Positions 53,621-62,523 of a stretch of DNA of 64,000 nucleotides are shown one piece after another. This stretch comes from Escherichia coli (GTDB lineage: Bacteria > Pseudomonadota > Gammaproteobacteria > Enterobacterales > Enterobacteriaceae). Made by a program: the position numbers and the translations under genes. The DNA is taken from positions 35,975-99,974 of the forward strand of contig NZ_AP027765.1 in the NCBI RefSeq assembly GCF_036503815.1. The letters run 5' to 3'. A model generated the notes under the pieces. The model was not told the DNA's origin, made no database searches, and was given only the letters and a program-made list of their open reading frames with translations. Position 1 is the stretch's first letter. Each line of letters opens with the position of its first letter.

Positions 53621-54744
53621 AATTCATCCTCCTGAGCAGATTGCCACAGCACCGGGTTTTCCGGCGTGTAATAATAGCCATGATCCAAATCCTGCTTATC
53701 CAGATACTCATTAAGCTTGCTTATCTCATAGGCTGAATAAAAAGTACTGGAAGAGCCAACATTATACATATCGATTGTTGTCATTACATTGTCAATGTAA
53801 TCAAACGAGACCTTGAAAAAGTTTAGGCTCCGGTCTTGGCAGCATTTTAGCTGCTCGGGACGAGGAGAAAAAACGTCTATTCGCGGATTGAAATATGATG
53901 CAACGCCAGTAATAAAGCTGAGAGTAAAGTTATGGGATAAAGGAAGATAAATTCTGTTTTCATCTTTATAAAGACAAAAGATATTGGGTGCTATTGCGAA
54001 TGCCGGTCTGGGTTCAGTGCTGTCGAAATCATGGCCTGTATGAATAACCTCAATGGTATGGATACCAGCAAAAATCTTGTTTCTTAATATATTGATTTTG
54101 TCATATAGAGTTGGTTTATTCAGAATTGATAAAAGTCCAAACAAAACAAACAGCGCTCTGCTTTTATCTTCTTCGGAAGAAACTGAATTAGCAACGCGCA
54201 AAGTTTTGAGATAGAAATGATCGTCCATTAACTCAGGATTTGTGTGAAGCAACTGATTTATCGAATGGATGTATTCTGATAAGTGATCCTGTATATCTGC
54301 ATGGAACTGTTCAAGCATTTCATGCTTGTACGGATTTTTATTTTGTGGGTTGTGCAGATTGAGCATTAACTGCATCACCGCAAAACTGGCGAGTTTCTCT
54401 ACCGGAAAATCTTCCGGCTGCGTGTGACGAAGGCGTGAGAAATTGTGCTCATGAATGATATCGTTCACGATCCCGGCGGTCAGGCGTTCGTAGACACCCA
54501 GTTCGTCTTCAATATCGAAAGGCTGCCCTGTCTCAGCATCAATAAGACGAAAGCAGTTTTTCGATACTGCCACACTGGATATTGGCAGAGGTTGCGTGTG
54601 AAGAACGTTTTCTTTATCAGGCGTCATATACACGGTGTGACACCATACTCGCTGCTTTTCTTTTGCAGACAGGGCTGTGTCATCGCTGCGAAAGTTGCGT
54701 AGCACCCACTGTGAAAGCACATGCTGATTTTTTGTGTAGTCCAT
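53617..54744 (-). CDS. DUF4238-like protein
   Basis: A 375-residue soluble protein beginning MDYTKNQHVLSQWVLRNF, the type of start seen in DUF4238 proteins (QH-hydrophobic-QW-LRNF). I see no membrane segments. DUF4238 genes are common in mobile and defence contexts; no activity is established. It lies 33 bp downstream of the nuclease-like gene and overlaps the HTH gene, so the three may act together. Confidence 0.7.
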   Translation of the reverse strand: MDYTKNQHVLSQWVLRNFRSDDTALSAKEKQRVWCHTVYMTPDKENVLHTQPLPISSVAVSKNCFRLIDAETGQPFDIEDELGVYERLTAGIVNDIIHEHNFSRLRHTQPEDFPVEKLASFAVMQLMLNLHNPQNKNPYKHEMLEQFHADIQDHLSEYIHSINQLLHTNPELMDDHFYLKTLRVANSVSSEEDKSRALFVLFGLLSILNKPTLYDKINILRNKIFAGIHTIEVIHTGHDFDSTEPRPAFAIAPNIFCLYKDENRIYLPLSHNFTLSFITGVASYFNPRIDVFSPRPEQLKCCQDRSLNFFKVSFDYIDNVMTTIDMYNVGSSSTFYSAYEISKLNEYLDKQDLDHGYYYTPENPVLWQSAQEDEL

Positions 54745-54777
54745 AACATTTCTCTCTGATTAAACAGGTATACCGCA

Positions 54778-56370
54778 TCAGAAGTCGAATTCTATTGCCT
54801 CATCGTGACCCGCAAGTCTGACCGGTTCGGGAACATGTTTACGGCGAACGATTCTTTCCGGATTGCTGAGGAAATGCTTTTCAAAAACCCGGATAAGAGC
54901 ATCATTCCAGGTCGCCTTTATTCTTATCCGGACCTCATGCGGCTCTAAGACGGTTATATTATAACGCTGATTAGTTGAGTTATTTTCTTGAAATTTACGA
55001 AGAGACTCTCTGGAATCATCGCCGAGTTTTCCTGTAGTCCATAACTCAACATTAATTTCAGCATTGGGGTATTCTCTTTTTGCATAATCGAAGAATACCG
55101 GCACCTGTTTACCAATCCATCTTTTCACATCTTCATGCTTCACTGTCGAATAGGGCTTATAACCCTTGCATTCAATAAAGGTGATTTTTGCATTTCCCTG
55201 TCGGCTCAGGACATCGCATTCTGCAGTCCCCTTCCTCTCTGACTTACATATTTTACCAACCTCAACATCATTACTGTTTATGCGCACGGTCTCAGCGACA
55301 ATATATTCAAATAAATCCCCCTGAAGCTGACTGGTTACTCCGGCAATCCTCTCAAGTTTGGACATGATGTCATCTATTGCGGCTATATTATCTTTTAAGC
55401 AGTGCGTTATTGAGCCAACCAGATCCCGTAACTGAAAGAGTGCATCAGCAAAGTCTTTTCCGAACAGATTCTCCGGTGTCGCAGGTATTATCCCGGCACG
55501 CTTCATTTCCAGAAAAGCTTCTTCGCTGTATTCGTCGGCAACAAACATAAACAGGCATCTTGGGCTGTTCCTGAGGCTGTTTATTGAACGACATTTTGTA
55601 ATAAAGGGCTGGAGGTGCACAAGACTGAGCTTACAGCCCAGAAGCATATCGCAGACAAAGAAACCAGGCCGAATTTCCCCTGACCGGGAGAACTGCAGAA
55701 GAGGATTAAGATAGGATGCAGCAGTGACGTCAAAATCAAAATTTGCCACACAGGGCGCCTGATCTGAATCGAGTTCTTCCCGTGTGCGCAGCGTGTCATA
55801 ACTGATGATACCGTTATGTCGGACCCACTGACTCAGGGATGTCATCAGAACGGACTCTGTAAGCAGCCTGGCTTTGAGGGGATGGAGCGCGCGCTGATAC
55901 CCGTTATCATTTTTTTCTGTCAGGGCCACACACTCCCCCAGACCGGGTAACGTAACGAACCTGACCATTTTGTACTGAAGCAGACCGTCCAGAACTGACT
56001 TCCATGATAATCTATTTTTCATTGCTACCGGTGAACCGCAGGCAGAAGAAAAATGCCTGACCGGCAGGATCCCCCCGCGAGCCCGGAGGCAACTCAGGGC
56101 GAGACCGTAGGCCGATCCTGTATCAAGGAGGGCTGTATTGAGACTGGACCAGAAGCGCCCGGTACCATACTGCTGCTTCAGATAAATAAATCGTTCGCGC
56201 TTGGGGAAAAGCTTGTCAACACAGTGGATCTGCCCTGCAGAAGCCGCCCGGGAAATCTGTTTGCGCGCGGTATCACGATTAACTCCCTGGGTTTTCAGCA
56301 TTTCCTCTACAAGTACAGAGCTAAGGCAAGGACCGGTTTTGCGTAACGAAGTAACTATAAGTGATGTCAT
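54778..56370 (-). CDS. Winged-helix and PD-(D/E)XK nuclease-like protein
   Basis: A 530-residue protein. The N-terminal 65 residues look like a winged helix (LSSVLVEEMLKTQGVNRDTARKQISRA). A second wHTH-like part lies near 165-190. Around residues 380-405 is GTAECDVLSRQ followed by ITFIECKGYKPY, which fits the D...ExK core of restriction-type nucleases. A coiled part precedes it (DDIMSKLERIAGVTSQLQGDLFEYIVAE), typical of Mrr-like folds. It may cut foreign or damaged DNA; target is unknown. It is first in the leftward operon with DUF4238 and HTH genes. Confidence 0.68.
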   Translation of the reverse strand: MTSLIVTSLRKTGPCLSSVLVEEMLKTQGVNRDTARKQISRAASAGQIHCVDKLFPKRERFIYLKQQYGTGRFWSSLNTALLDTGSAYGLALSCLRARGGILPVRHFSSACGSPVAMKNRLSWKSVLDGLLQYKMVRFVTLPGLGECVALTEKNDNGYQRALHPLKARLLTESVLMTSLSQWVRHNGIISYDTLRTREELDSDQAPCVANFDFDVTAASYLNPLLQFSRSGEIRPGFFVCDMLLGCKLSLVHLQPFITKCRSINSLRNSPRCLFMFVADEYSEEAFLEMKRAGIIPATPENLFGKDFADALFQLRDLVGSITHCLKDNIAAIDDIMSKLERIAGVTSQLQGDLFEYIVAETVRINSNDVEVGKICKSERKGTAECDVLSRQGNAKITFIECKGYKPYSTVKHEDVKRWIGKQVPVFFDYAKREYPNAEINVELWTTGKLGDDSRESLRKFQENNSTNQRYNITVLEPHEVRIRIKATWNDALIRVFEKHFLSNPERIVRRKHVPEPVRLAGHDEAIEFDF

Positions 56371-56649
56371 CTTTTACTCGCTTGTCACACTGCGTATTTA
56401 ATAATAACAATACACTCTAGCTGCTAAACAACAAAGCCTGTGTTTTAGTTGAGAAATTACAGTAACTTAAAAGACATGTATAAGGCTGTTTAGATTATCT
56501 GTCACAAACTAGTTTTTCCTGAATGAAACACTGTTACTTACAAACGTAGTATGGATGACAGGTACAACCCAAAAGATTCAGCCATCAAGCTCATGCAAAT
56601 TCGTGAATTCAATGTTCACAATTTCACCGAGAGAAACAGATATACCATG
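56371..56649. other. AT-rich intergenic region
   Basis: No gene seen. The left part should hold the promoter of the nuclease-like operon. No clear terminator was found. Confidence 0.5.
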
Positions 56650-57357
56650 TCAATCAATACCGAATAGTGCACCGCTATCCGGCGGCAATTCTCTAACGGA
56701 CGTGTATCCGTAACTCAGCGCGGCTTCAAGTGCACCTTTTTCATACTCAATATCTGCCCTGAAACAGACGATGCAGGGTTTCAGTACCTTAAGATAATGT
56801 TCTGTAAGATCCTGCCCATACTTTTTCTGGTAAGCATTGCAGACATCCTCTACCAGCTCCGGTAGCCGCAGATAATTGTGCTGCCAGAGTTTGCGGGCAT
56901 GAAGATGAACCTCCCGAACAAGGTGACCGTATGGCCCCCAGTGCATTTCGTTTCTGGTGCGCATCCAGAAGAGATTATCAGGTACGCCAGCATGAAAATT
57001 CCAAGCCTGCAATTTCTCTTTGACCACAGCGTCTGGTGCGAGACTTACCAGCATATCCATCACCAGTGACTCAGTCTGGTTCAGCGGAAGTAAACCACTT
57101 TCAAATGTATTGTCAGCTGATGTCCGGGTACCGTGAAACCAGTATGCGGTGGAGAACTTGCCCGGAGACCCCAGTTCCCTACATACGTACTCTCACAGAT
57201 ATTGTTGCGAGTCGATCATAATGGAATGATCCGTCTCGTAAATCTGTTCAAGATCGAGAGATAACAAAACCTTTTTTAGCTGCATAACACTGCAACCAAA
57301 ACCGGAAGAAAGTGAAAACAGCGCCTGAAATCGTGAGGAGCAATCGAGAATCAACAT
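56650..57357 (-). pseudogene. ART-like protein with HGTR motif, interrupted by TGA at codon 55
   Basis: From the ATG at 57357 (GAGGGA upstream, 12 bp after the HEPN stop) the frame reads 54 residues (MLILDCSSRFQALFSL to DSQQYL). It meets TGA at 57195-57193 and continues open to 56650, 235 codons in all. After the stop it has AYWFHGTR (H75-R78 in read-through numbering), then N83 and GLLPL, a pattern like the HGTR..N....GL signature of PARP-type ADP-ribosyltransferases. A single substitution explains the stop. Restart at 57063 would lose the HGTR motif. Assignment to the ART fold is inference from this motif. Confidence 0.6.
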
Positions 57358-57369
57358 TGTGTAAATCCC

Positions 57370-57869
57370 TCACAAATCCAATACGTTAACAGCTGGGGCT
57401 CGACGGCGGGCCATATTGTCGAGCAGCTGGGCCGCATAATATTTCAGAAAGGGTAAAAGCTCCCGAGCGCTGAAGCTGGCGTAGACGTCCCCATCACCCT
57501 GGGATTCTCTGAAAACAATCCAGTCTACAAGGTATGCATCGCTGGCTGACTCTACCTGGACACAGAAATGAGCCACTGAATTCCGCATCTTATGGATCAA
57601 CTCCCGCAGGTTCATTTCCGGTCCGGGCAGTTGTGACTCATGTAATCCCATTTCAGCTTTAAGCTGCAGCGTTAAACGGTCGGCAGGCAGGAAAGAGAGC
57701 GCCCTCTCTTCGGTAAGACGATAAGATCCAGAAGGCAATTCAGGGCCAACGTGTAGTTGTACTGCTCCCTGAATGGCTTGCCCTGCACCTCAATCATTTA
57801 GTTATATTGATCGATAAGCGCCAGTGTTCGCTGAACAAAATCGGTCTCAAAATCTGAATAATTTCCCAT
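57370..57869 (-). pseudogene. HEPN-domain protein (pEK499_p136-like), two lesions
   Basis: The gene starts at 57869 (GGGAGGG upstream) as MGNYSDFETDFVQRTLALI. It is stopped by TAA at 57800-57798 after 23 residues, continues in frame as MIEVQGKPFREQYNYTL to VLPK, then shifts frame near 57704-57712. From there it reads ERALSFLPADRL to the end at 57370. The HEPN catalytic motif RNSVAH (R-x4-H) is present in the last part. One missing base at the shift would restore about 166 codons. I recall a Pfam HEPN family named after plasmid pEK499 with this appearance. HEPN proteins are RNases or their inactive partners. Confidence 0.7.
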
Positions 57870-58253
57870 CTAACCCTCCCGTTCCGGTTCGAAAATCCAC
57901 TATACCATCCGGTCAGCCTGACGGCTCTGGTACGACATTTCCGATTATTACTTTTTTCGGATCTCAGGAGAGAGGAAGAAGGATTTGTGCTGATAATGCA
58001 ATACTAATAATATATTTTGAACTTAATTGCATTATTGCTTATTTGGCATTAATAACTGAAATACTTTGCATAATTATCAATGAAAGAACGAGGCTCATAT
58101 TTCCCACGTAAATTATATGCCCTTGTAGAGAGCGAGACGGTAGTGAACTTGCGGTACTAATAATAAACTGTACCGACTCTTCCTGGGCACTGGAATGTTC
58201 AGATGTACGACAGAGCCCTGCGCCTTTTGCAATAAATAATTAAAGGACTGAAC
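57870..58253. other. CBASS upstream region with repeat unit B
   Basis: About 380 bp without a gene. At 57956-57984 it contains TCGGATCTCAGGAGAGAGG, repeat unit B, close to unit A at 52923. The AT-rich stretch 57995-58100 should carry the promoter of the CBASS operon. The ribosome site AAAGGA lies just before 58254. Confidence 0.55.
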
Positions 58254-59249
58254 ATGGCGACCACAGTAATAGCTGCCTTTAACGAATTTATGAAAGATAC
58301 CGTGAATCTCAAAAAGGCAGATACCGATGACGCGCGTGCAAGTCGCGACTGGCTTATCGGTAAGATGAATGATTTTGAGAAGGACGATAAATTTCCGGTG
58401 AGTTTTCCAGCGATCCATATTGCCTTTGGCTCCTTTGCCAGAAGAACCAAAATCCGTCCGCTTGATGATATTGATCTGATGTTTGGCTTAACCGGGCAAG
58501 GTGCCACCTATACCATCCTGAGTGACCGGATAACTGTAACCTCCTCCGGAGAGGGGTCACGTCTGCACAGTTACCGCCATTCCGGAGCAGACACCGTCTG
58601 CTCCGTCAGAATTCTGAATGCCTTTAAAAACCGCCTGCAGGACATTGCCCAGTACGCCCAGGCTGACATCAGGCGTAACCAGGAAGCTGTCACGCTGAAA
58701 CTGGTCAGCAAGGACTGGAATTTTGACATCGTCCCCTGCTTTATTACCAGCGAAGATGCCTTTGGACGGACTTACTACCTGATCCCCGATGGCAACGGCC
58801 ACTGGAAGTTTACCGACCCCCGTAAAGACAGGGACAGAGTCACTACTATCAATGTGCAGAATAACGGCAATGTGCTCAATGTCATCAGAGCAGTCAAATA
58901 CTGGCAGCGGCGACCGACGATGCCATCCATGAGTTCCTACCTGCTGGAAACGCTGATTCTGGACTATTACGCTGGCAGAACATCCTGCTCATCGTTTGTT
59001 GACATGGAGCTGGAAGCGCTTTTCCGCCACCTTGGTCAATCCGTGCGGTACTCTGTCAACGATCCCAAAGGCATACAGGGTGATATCAACTCACTTTCAG
59101 CCGAGGCACGTAAGGCGATATCGGACAGATGTTATCTCGATGCGCAAAAAGTATCGGAGGCGAGATGGTTTGAAAATAATAAAGAGTATGAAAAATCCAT
59201 CAATAAATGGCGCGATGTGTTCGGGCCGTTCTTTCCTGTTTACGGGTGA
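58254..59249 (+). CDS. CD-NTase (CBASS cyclic oligonucleotide synthase)
   Basis: A 331-residue nucleotidyltransferase of the SMODS/CD-NTase type. The core is GS at 59-60 (IAFGSFARRTKIRP), the acidic pair D72-x-D74 in LDDIDLMF and a third Asp (D158) in WNFDIVPCF. These residues are intact. On phage infection such enzymes make a cyclic di- or trinucleotide that activates the effector. The next gene begins 3 bp after its stop and encodes an S-4TM protein, making a two-gene, type I CBASS. Which nucleotide is made cannot be told from sequence. Confidence 0.9.
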   Translation: MATTVIAAFNEFMKDTVNLKKADTDDARASRDWLIGKMNDFEKDDKFPVSFPAIHIAFGSFARRTKIRPLDDIDLMFGLTGQGATYTILSDRITVTSSGEGSRLHSYRHSGADTVCSVRILNAFKNRLQDIAQYAQADIRRNQEAVTLKLVSKDWNFDIVPCFITSEDAFGRTYYLIPDGNGHWKFTDPRKDRDRVTTINVQNNGNVLNVIRAVKYWQRRPTMPSMSSYLLETLILDYYAGRTSCSSFVDMELEALFRHLGQSVRYSVNDPKGIQGDINSLSAEARKAISDRCYLDAQKVSEARWFENNKEYEKSINKWRDVFGPFFPVYG

Positions 59250-59252
59250 ACC

Positions 59253-60185
59253 ATGAATGCCATTTACACAAACCAGTCGACCAGAGAAAACCTTGATTTA
59301 CTGTATGCGCAGGCCCGTGTCTACGACAGGGTAAAAAACTGGAACAGACTGAATTTTCTCTTCAGCATCATCGTACCGCTCCTGCTTTCTTTCGTTACCG
59401 TATACAACCGGAGCCGGGAATTTGTCGATTCAGAGCTGTTGTCTTCGTTGTTGGGGTTATATGGACTCCTGGTGCTTACCTTTAACATTATTATCAGTGG
59501 ACACATCTCGGCTCTGCGCAGGAAGGCAGCCTCAATCCAGGAAATGTACGACTGCCGGGTACTTGGCATCCGACGTAATGAACTGAAGGTGGAGGAGATC
59601 CCACGGGATGACATCATCCGGGAAGCTGCATATTTTAGAGACAGCCCGGAAAAAGCACGAAAGCGATTTGGCGAAGAGGGGTGGTACGTCAGTAAGGTGT
59701 ATGACGCGCCGCAGGCCGTAATGGCGCTCCTTTGCCACGGAAAAAATCTCGGCTGGGACAAATCGCTCAGGGAGGTTCTGCACGTATTTTATCTTTCCGC
59801 TTTTATTGTCTCGCCTGTCGCGATGCTTGTTTACGGCATCGTCATGAAATCCGGCCTGAATGAGATCCTCTTCTATGTGGTGTTCACACTGCCGGTCATC
59901 CGCTATTTCTTGCTTCAGTTTCTGGATAATCGCAGCAGTATGAAAAGAAGCGAGAAGCTGAAAAAGTACGTAGAGAAGGAATTATCCGGCATAAGGGTAT
60001 CCGGAAGGGCAGAAGAAGAGCAACTGGGTTATACGCTCCGGAATATCCAGGATGAGATGTTTGCCTACCGGGCCTCATGTCCGCCCGTACCCAACGGTAT
60101 TCAGCTGATAATGAAGCCCAAAAATGAACGAATTTATGTTGATTACTTTGAAACAAATCTGAAGGAGTTGCACCTTCAGAAGTAA
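59253..60185 (+). CDS. S-4TM pore-forming CBASS effector
   Basis: A 310-residue membrane protein with four hydrophobic segments, two near residues 32-52 and 62-86 and two near 176-197 and 202-222. A soluble part lies between the pairs and at the C-terminus. This is the layout of S-4TM (SMODS-associated 4TM) effectors, thought to damage the inner membrane when the second messenger binds, so that infected cells die before phage release. It is co-transcribed with the CD-NTase. No Cap2/Cap3 genes are present. Confidence 0.87.
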   Translation: MNAIYTNQSTRENLDLLYAQARVYDRVKNWNRLNFLFSIIVPLLLSFVTVYNRSREFVDSELLSSLLGLYGLLVLTFNIIISGHISALRRKAASIQEMYDCRVLGIRRNELKVEEIPRDDIIREAAYFRDSPEKARKRFGEEGWYVSKVYDAPQAVMALLCHGKNLGWDKSLREVLHVFYLSAFIVSPVAMLVYGIVMKSGLNEILFYVVFTLPVIRYFLLQFLDNRSSMKRSEKLKKYVEKELSGIRVSGRAEEEQLGYTLRNIQDEMFAYRASCPPVPNGIQLIMKPKNERIYVDYFETNLKELHLQK

Positions 60186-60210
60186 TCCCTCCTTAGCTCC
60201 GGTGTAGGAT

Positions 60211-60405
60211 TTACGTATGCCGGAGCACATCCGATAAACAATTCTGGTTGCCTGAGTAGTAGGCTTCCTGAATTGCGTTCTCAATGCTGCTAGGATCGTT
60301 AGCATCAAAACGAACATCATAACTTCCGTTTAAGGCCTCCGTTGCTCTCTCAACCTCTTTTAGCTGTTTCTGCATTTTGTCTAAACCTGTGATTTTGACG
60401 CCCAT
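60211..60405 (-). CDS. Small conserved protein
   Basis: A 64-residue charged, helical protein (starts MGVKITGLDKMQKQLKEVE, ends CLSDVLRHT) with GGAGG six bases upstream. It is convergent with the CBASS effector, with 25 bp between stops. I recall similar short proteins in enterobacterial genomes but know no function. It may or may not belong to the defence cassette. Confidence 0.7.
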   Translation of the reverse strand: MGVKITGLDKMQKQLKEVERATEALNGSYDVRFDANDPSSIENAIQEAYYSGNQNCLSDVLRHT

Positions 60406-61313
60406 AACAACCTCCGGACTAAATGAGATGTACCAGCCTGTATAGATAGCACGCCGGAAGAATGGGGTAGTGGATATCAGTCAAATTCTCCGTAATTTCA
60501 TTAAGTTCCGGTTTTACCTTTTTTCGGATCTTATTAGTGTAGAAGAACGATTGTTGCGGTGAGGGGATTATTGCTTAGGAAGCAAAATTCAAAACTGACT
60601 AAGCCAGAAATAGCAACAACAAGATAAGGAAATTTTCCCCCTCAGCCCCTGCATGCCGTGAGGGGGAGCAACTACCCAACTACAGTTTTCATTTTATGAT
60701 ACGTCTTCACTAGGTAATACCTGTGAACTGACAGAGTCTTTACGGAGTGTATGGCGGACCTAAATTTGATCCCTGAAAACTGTCAGCGCTGCGAGGACGA
60801 AGAAAGTATTACGGCTAAAGCCGTAATACCTCCCCATCCAGCTTCAAGCTATGTAGAAACTTATGTGGGTAGAGCAGTCCCGACAGGGCAGTACCGCATT
60901 GACAGGCCGTCAGGGCCGCTTACGAGCTTGTATGACAAGGGGGGCCGTCTGGATATAGCGAATTATTGTACGGTAAGCCTTTTTTGAACAGCCTTACCTA
61001 TTGCTATAGAGGGGAACTCCTACGTTATACGCCGCTTTCAGGGGATTCGACCTTAATGAGACAACTCAAATATGATCGACAACTTAAACGCGATAGTTGC
61101 TGATAAAATCAATCCATTACGCGTTTCAATTGATTAAATAATGCACTTAATGTACAAAAATTCCCGATCTCAAAACTGAACCCTAAAGATACCAGGCATC
61201 TCCCCCAGGAAGCGCCCTCATGCGTTTTCCTGTTCCGCCCCTGCCACCTACCTTCTGTTTCATACTTGTTGTATTATTGTTTTTGTTTTCAATCCCCAAG
61301 GAGACGTCGCTAT
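60406..61313. other. Mostly non-coding region with repeat unit C and hairpins
   Basis: About 900 bp. Repeat unit C (60532-60640) resembles unit A: TTTTCGGATCT, then GATTGTTGCGGTGAGG, then GCAACAA. A hairpin CCCCCTCA/TGAGGGGG follows near 60637-60666. At 60806-60829 there is a perfect palindrome GTATTACGGC-TAAA-GCCGTAATAC. A 78-codon frame at 60751-60987 crosses this palindrome and is not convincing. No protein recognised. Confidence 0.5.
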
Positions 61314-61481
61314 ATGACTGTGCGGGAGACAGAGGAAAACATTGAACAAATCTTCCCTGAGCTTTCGAACTTAATTGATATTATTAATAAATGGCTTTCC
61401 CATGGAAACATTGATCCTGAACTGGCACACTTCATCATTTATCTTCTTGATTACCTAACCACCACACACAAAAGTATATAA
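61314..61481 (+). CDS. Small acidic helical protein
   Basis: A 55-residue protein (starts MTVRETEENIEQIFPEL, ends LDYLTTTHKSI) with AAGGAG upstream. It is helical and acidic and ends well before a strong terminator at 61597. Its size and character recall small regulators such as the YmgB/AriR group, but I cannot confirm this. It looks like a real, singly transcribed gene. Confidence 0.6.
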   Translation: MTVRETEENIEQIFPELSNLIDIINKWLSHGNIDPELAHFIIYLLDYLTTTHKSI

Positions 61482-61596
61482 AAAATTTCCTTGCACATCC
61501 ATTTTTTTGCGAATATTATTATTCCTGCTGAATATGATTCAATATCGCACGCTACTCATCCATCCCAGGATAATGAGTACATAGGTTGAAGTTTCA

Positions 61597-61624
61597 ACAC
61601 CCCCACTACGGGGGTGTTTTTTTT
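61597..61624 (+). terminator. Rho-independent terminator
   Basis: ACACCCCC (61597-61604) pairs with GGGGGTGT (61610-61617) around a five-base loop and is followed by a run of eight T. It closes the transcription unit of the small protein upstream. Confidence 0.92.
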
Positions 61625-61741
61625 ACCAATAAACACAAATCACACCATCGCCATACTCTGTTTGCCAGACATCGATTGGTAAATATGCGTAACTCGCTAT
61701 AATACAAAAAGAAAAATCAGAACCAGAAACCAGTTTCCAGA

Positions 61742-61768
61742 TAAAAAACACCCTCCCGAAGGAGGGGA
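61742..61768 (-). terminator. Leftward terminator-like hairpin
   Basis: CCCTCC-CGAA-GGAGGG at 61751-61766 with a run of A on its left (61744-61749) reads on the minus strand as a stem followed by GTTTTTTAT. No leftward gene was recognised directly upstream of it. Confidence 0.65.
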
Positions 61769-62037
61769 CAGACACATTCATATTTCCCAAAACAGGAATT
61801 TTTATTTTTATGACGCATTAATGAAGTTACTTCATCTCCAGTAGATTAACTTCATTTAAAGTGGCGATCAATCATATTTATTACGACTCTAAACTATTAC
61901 AACAACCACAATAAGATATCACCTCAAATATAAAAGATAATTCTTACAAAAACGTTCCTAAAACAAAAAATACAGATAAACACCAATAAAAAACAGAAAA
62001 CTCTTACACATTTAAAGATGGTAAAATAATATAGAAC

Positions 62038-62140
62038 TGTTAGTCTAATGGAGAAGGCGCATCTGATTCAGAGCAATCTATTGCGAAGAATCAGAGTAAC
62101 AGGGCCCCATGATATAATCATGGGGCCCTGTTGCTTTTAC
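62038..62140 (+). ncRNA. Candidate small RNA with two hairpins
   Basis: The first stem is TCTGATTC (62062-62069) with GAATCAGA (62088-62095). The second is a 16-bp perfect stem, AACAGGGCCCCATGAT (62098-62113) with its complement (62117-62132), a 3-base loop and a short T-rich tail. A promoter-like pair (TTACAC near 62003 and AATATA near 62027) precedes it. There is no believable protein frame. Alternatively this is only a terminator of an unseen transcript. Confidence 0.45.
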
Positions 62141-62382
62141 AGATGTAAAAACGACCAATCATTTAACATCTGTTATCGGCACCGCCCCGGACGGGTTCGG
62201 CGCAAATATGGTATGGTACCAGCCCGGCAATTCACCTGCCGTGCAATCTGACGAAGCAGTACCGGCGTATGCAGATATATCGTCCAGACATATCTGCCGC
62301 ATTCAGGCGGTGAGTAAAGCCTTCTCTCTCAAAAGAGGAGCAACAGTTATCCACAGATTCTGGGGATAACTGCGAAAAGAAT

Positions 62383-62523
62383 ATGTGCCAGGAAAGTCGG
62401 CTCCCGGGAAAAAGACCGCTGGCGGCGCAGCTGCTGGATACGAAAGCTGAGCTGAAAGGATCCCGGGAGGACGTCCGTAAACTTCAGTCCCTGGCCCGTC
62501 ATGACGGGAAGGTGAAAAAGTGA
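62383..62523 (+). CDS. Short charged ORF upstream of a cysteine-hydrolase-like gene
   Basis: A 46-residue frame (starts MCQESRLPGKRPLAAQLL, ends RHDGKVKK) whose stop overlaps the GTG start of the next frame. It is helical and basic and may be the surviving end of a longer gene cut by recombination, since the DNA just upstream looks like plasmid-origin sequence. Not recognised. Confidence 0.4.
   Translation: MCQESRLPGKRPLAAQLLDTKAELKGSREDVRKLQSLARHDGKVKK

Noticed and set aside
60751..60987. 78-codon frame [12 protein letters not shown]
   Set aside because: It runs through a perfect palindrome and has no clear family; more likely non-coding.
62048..62251. 67-codon frame
   Set aside because: It crosses the 16-bp terminator-like stem at 62098-62132, which argues against translation.
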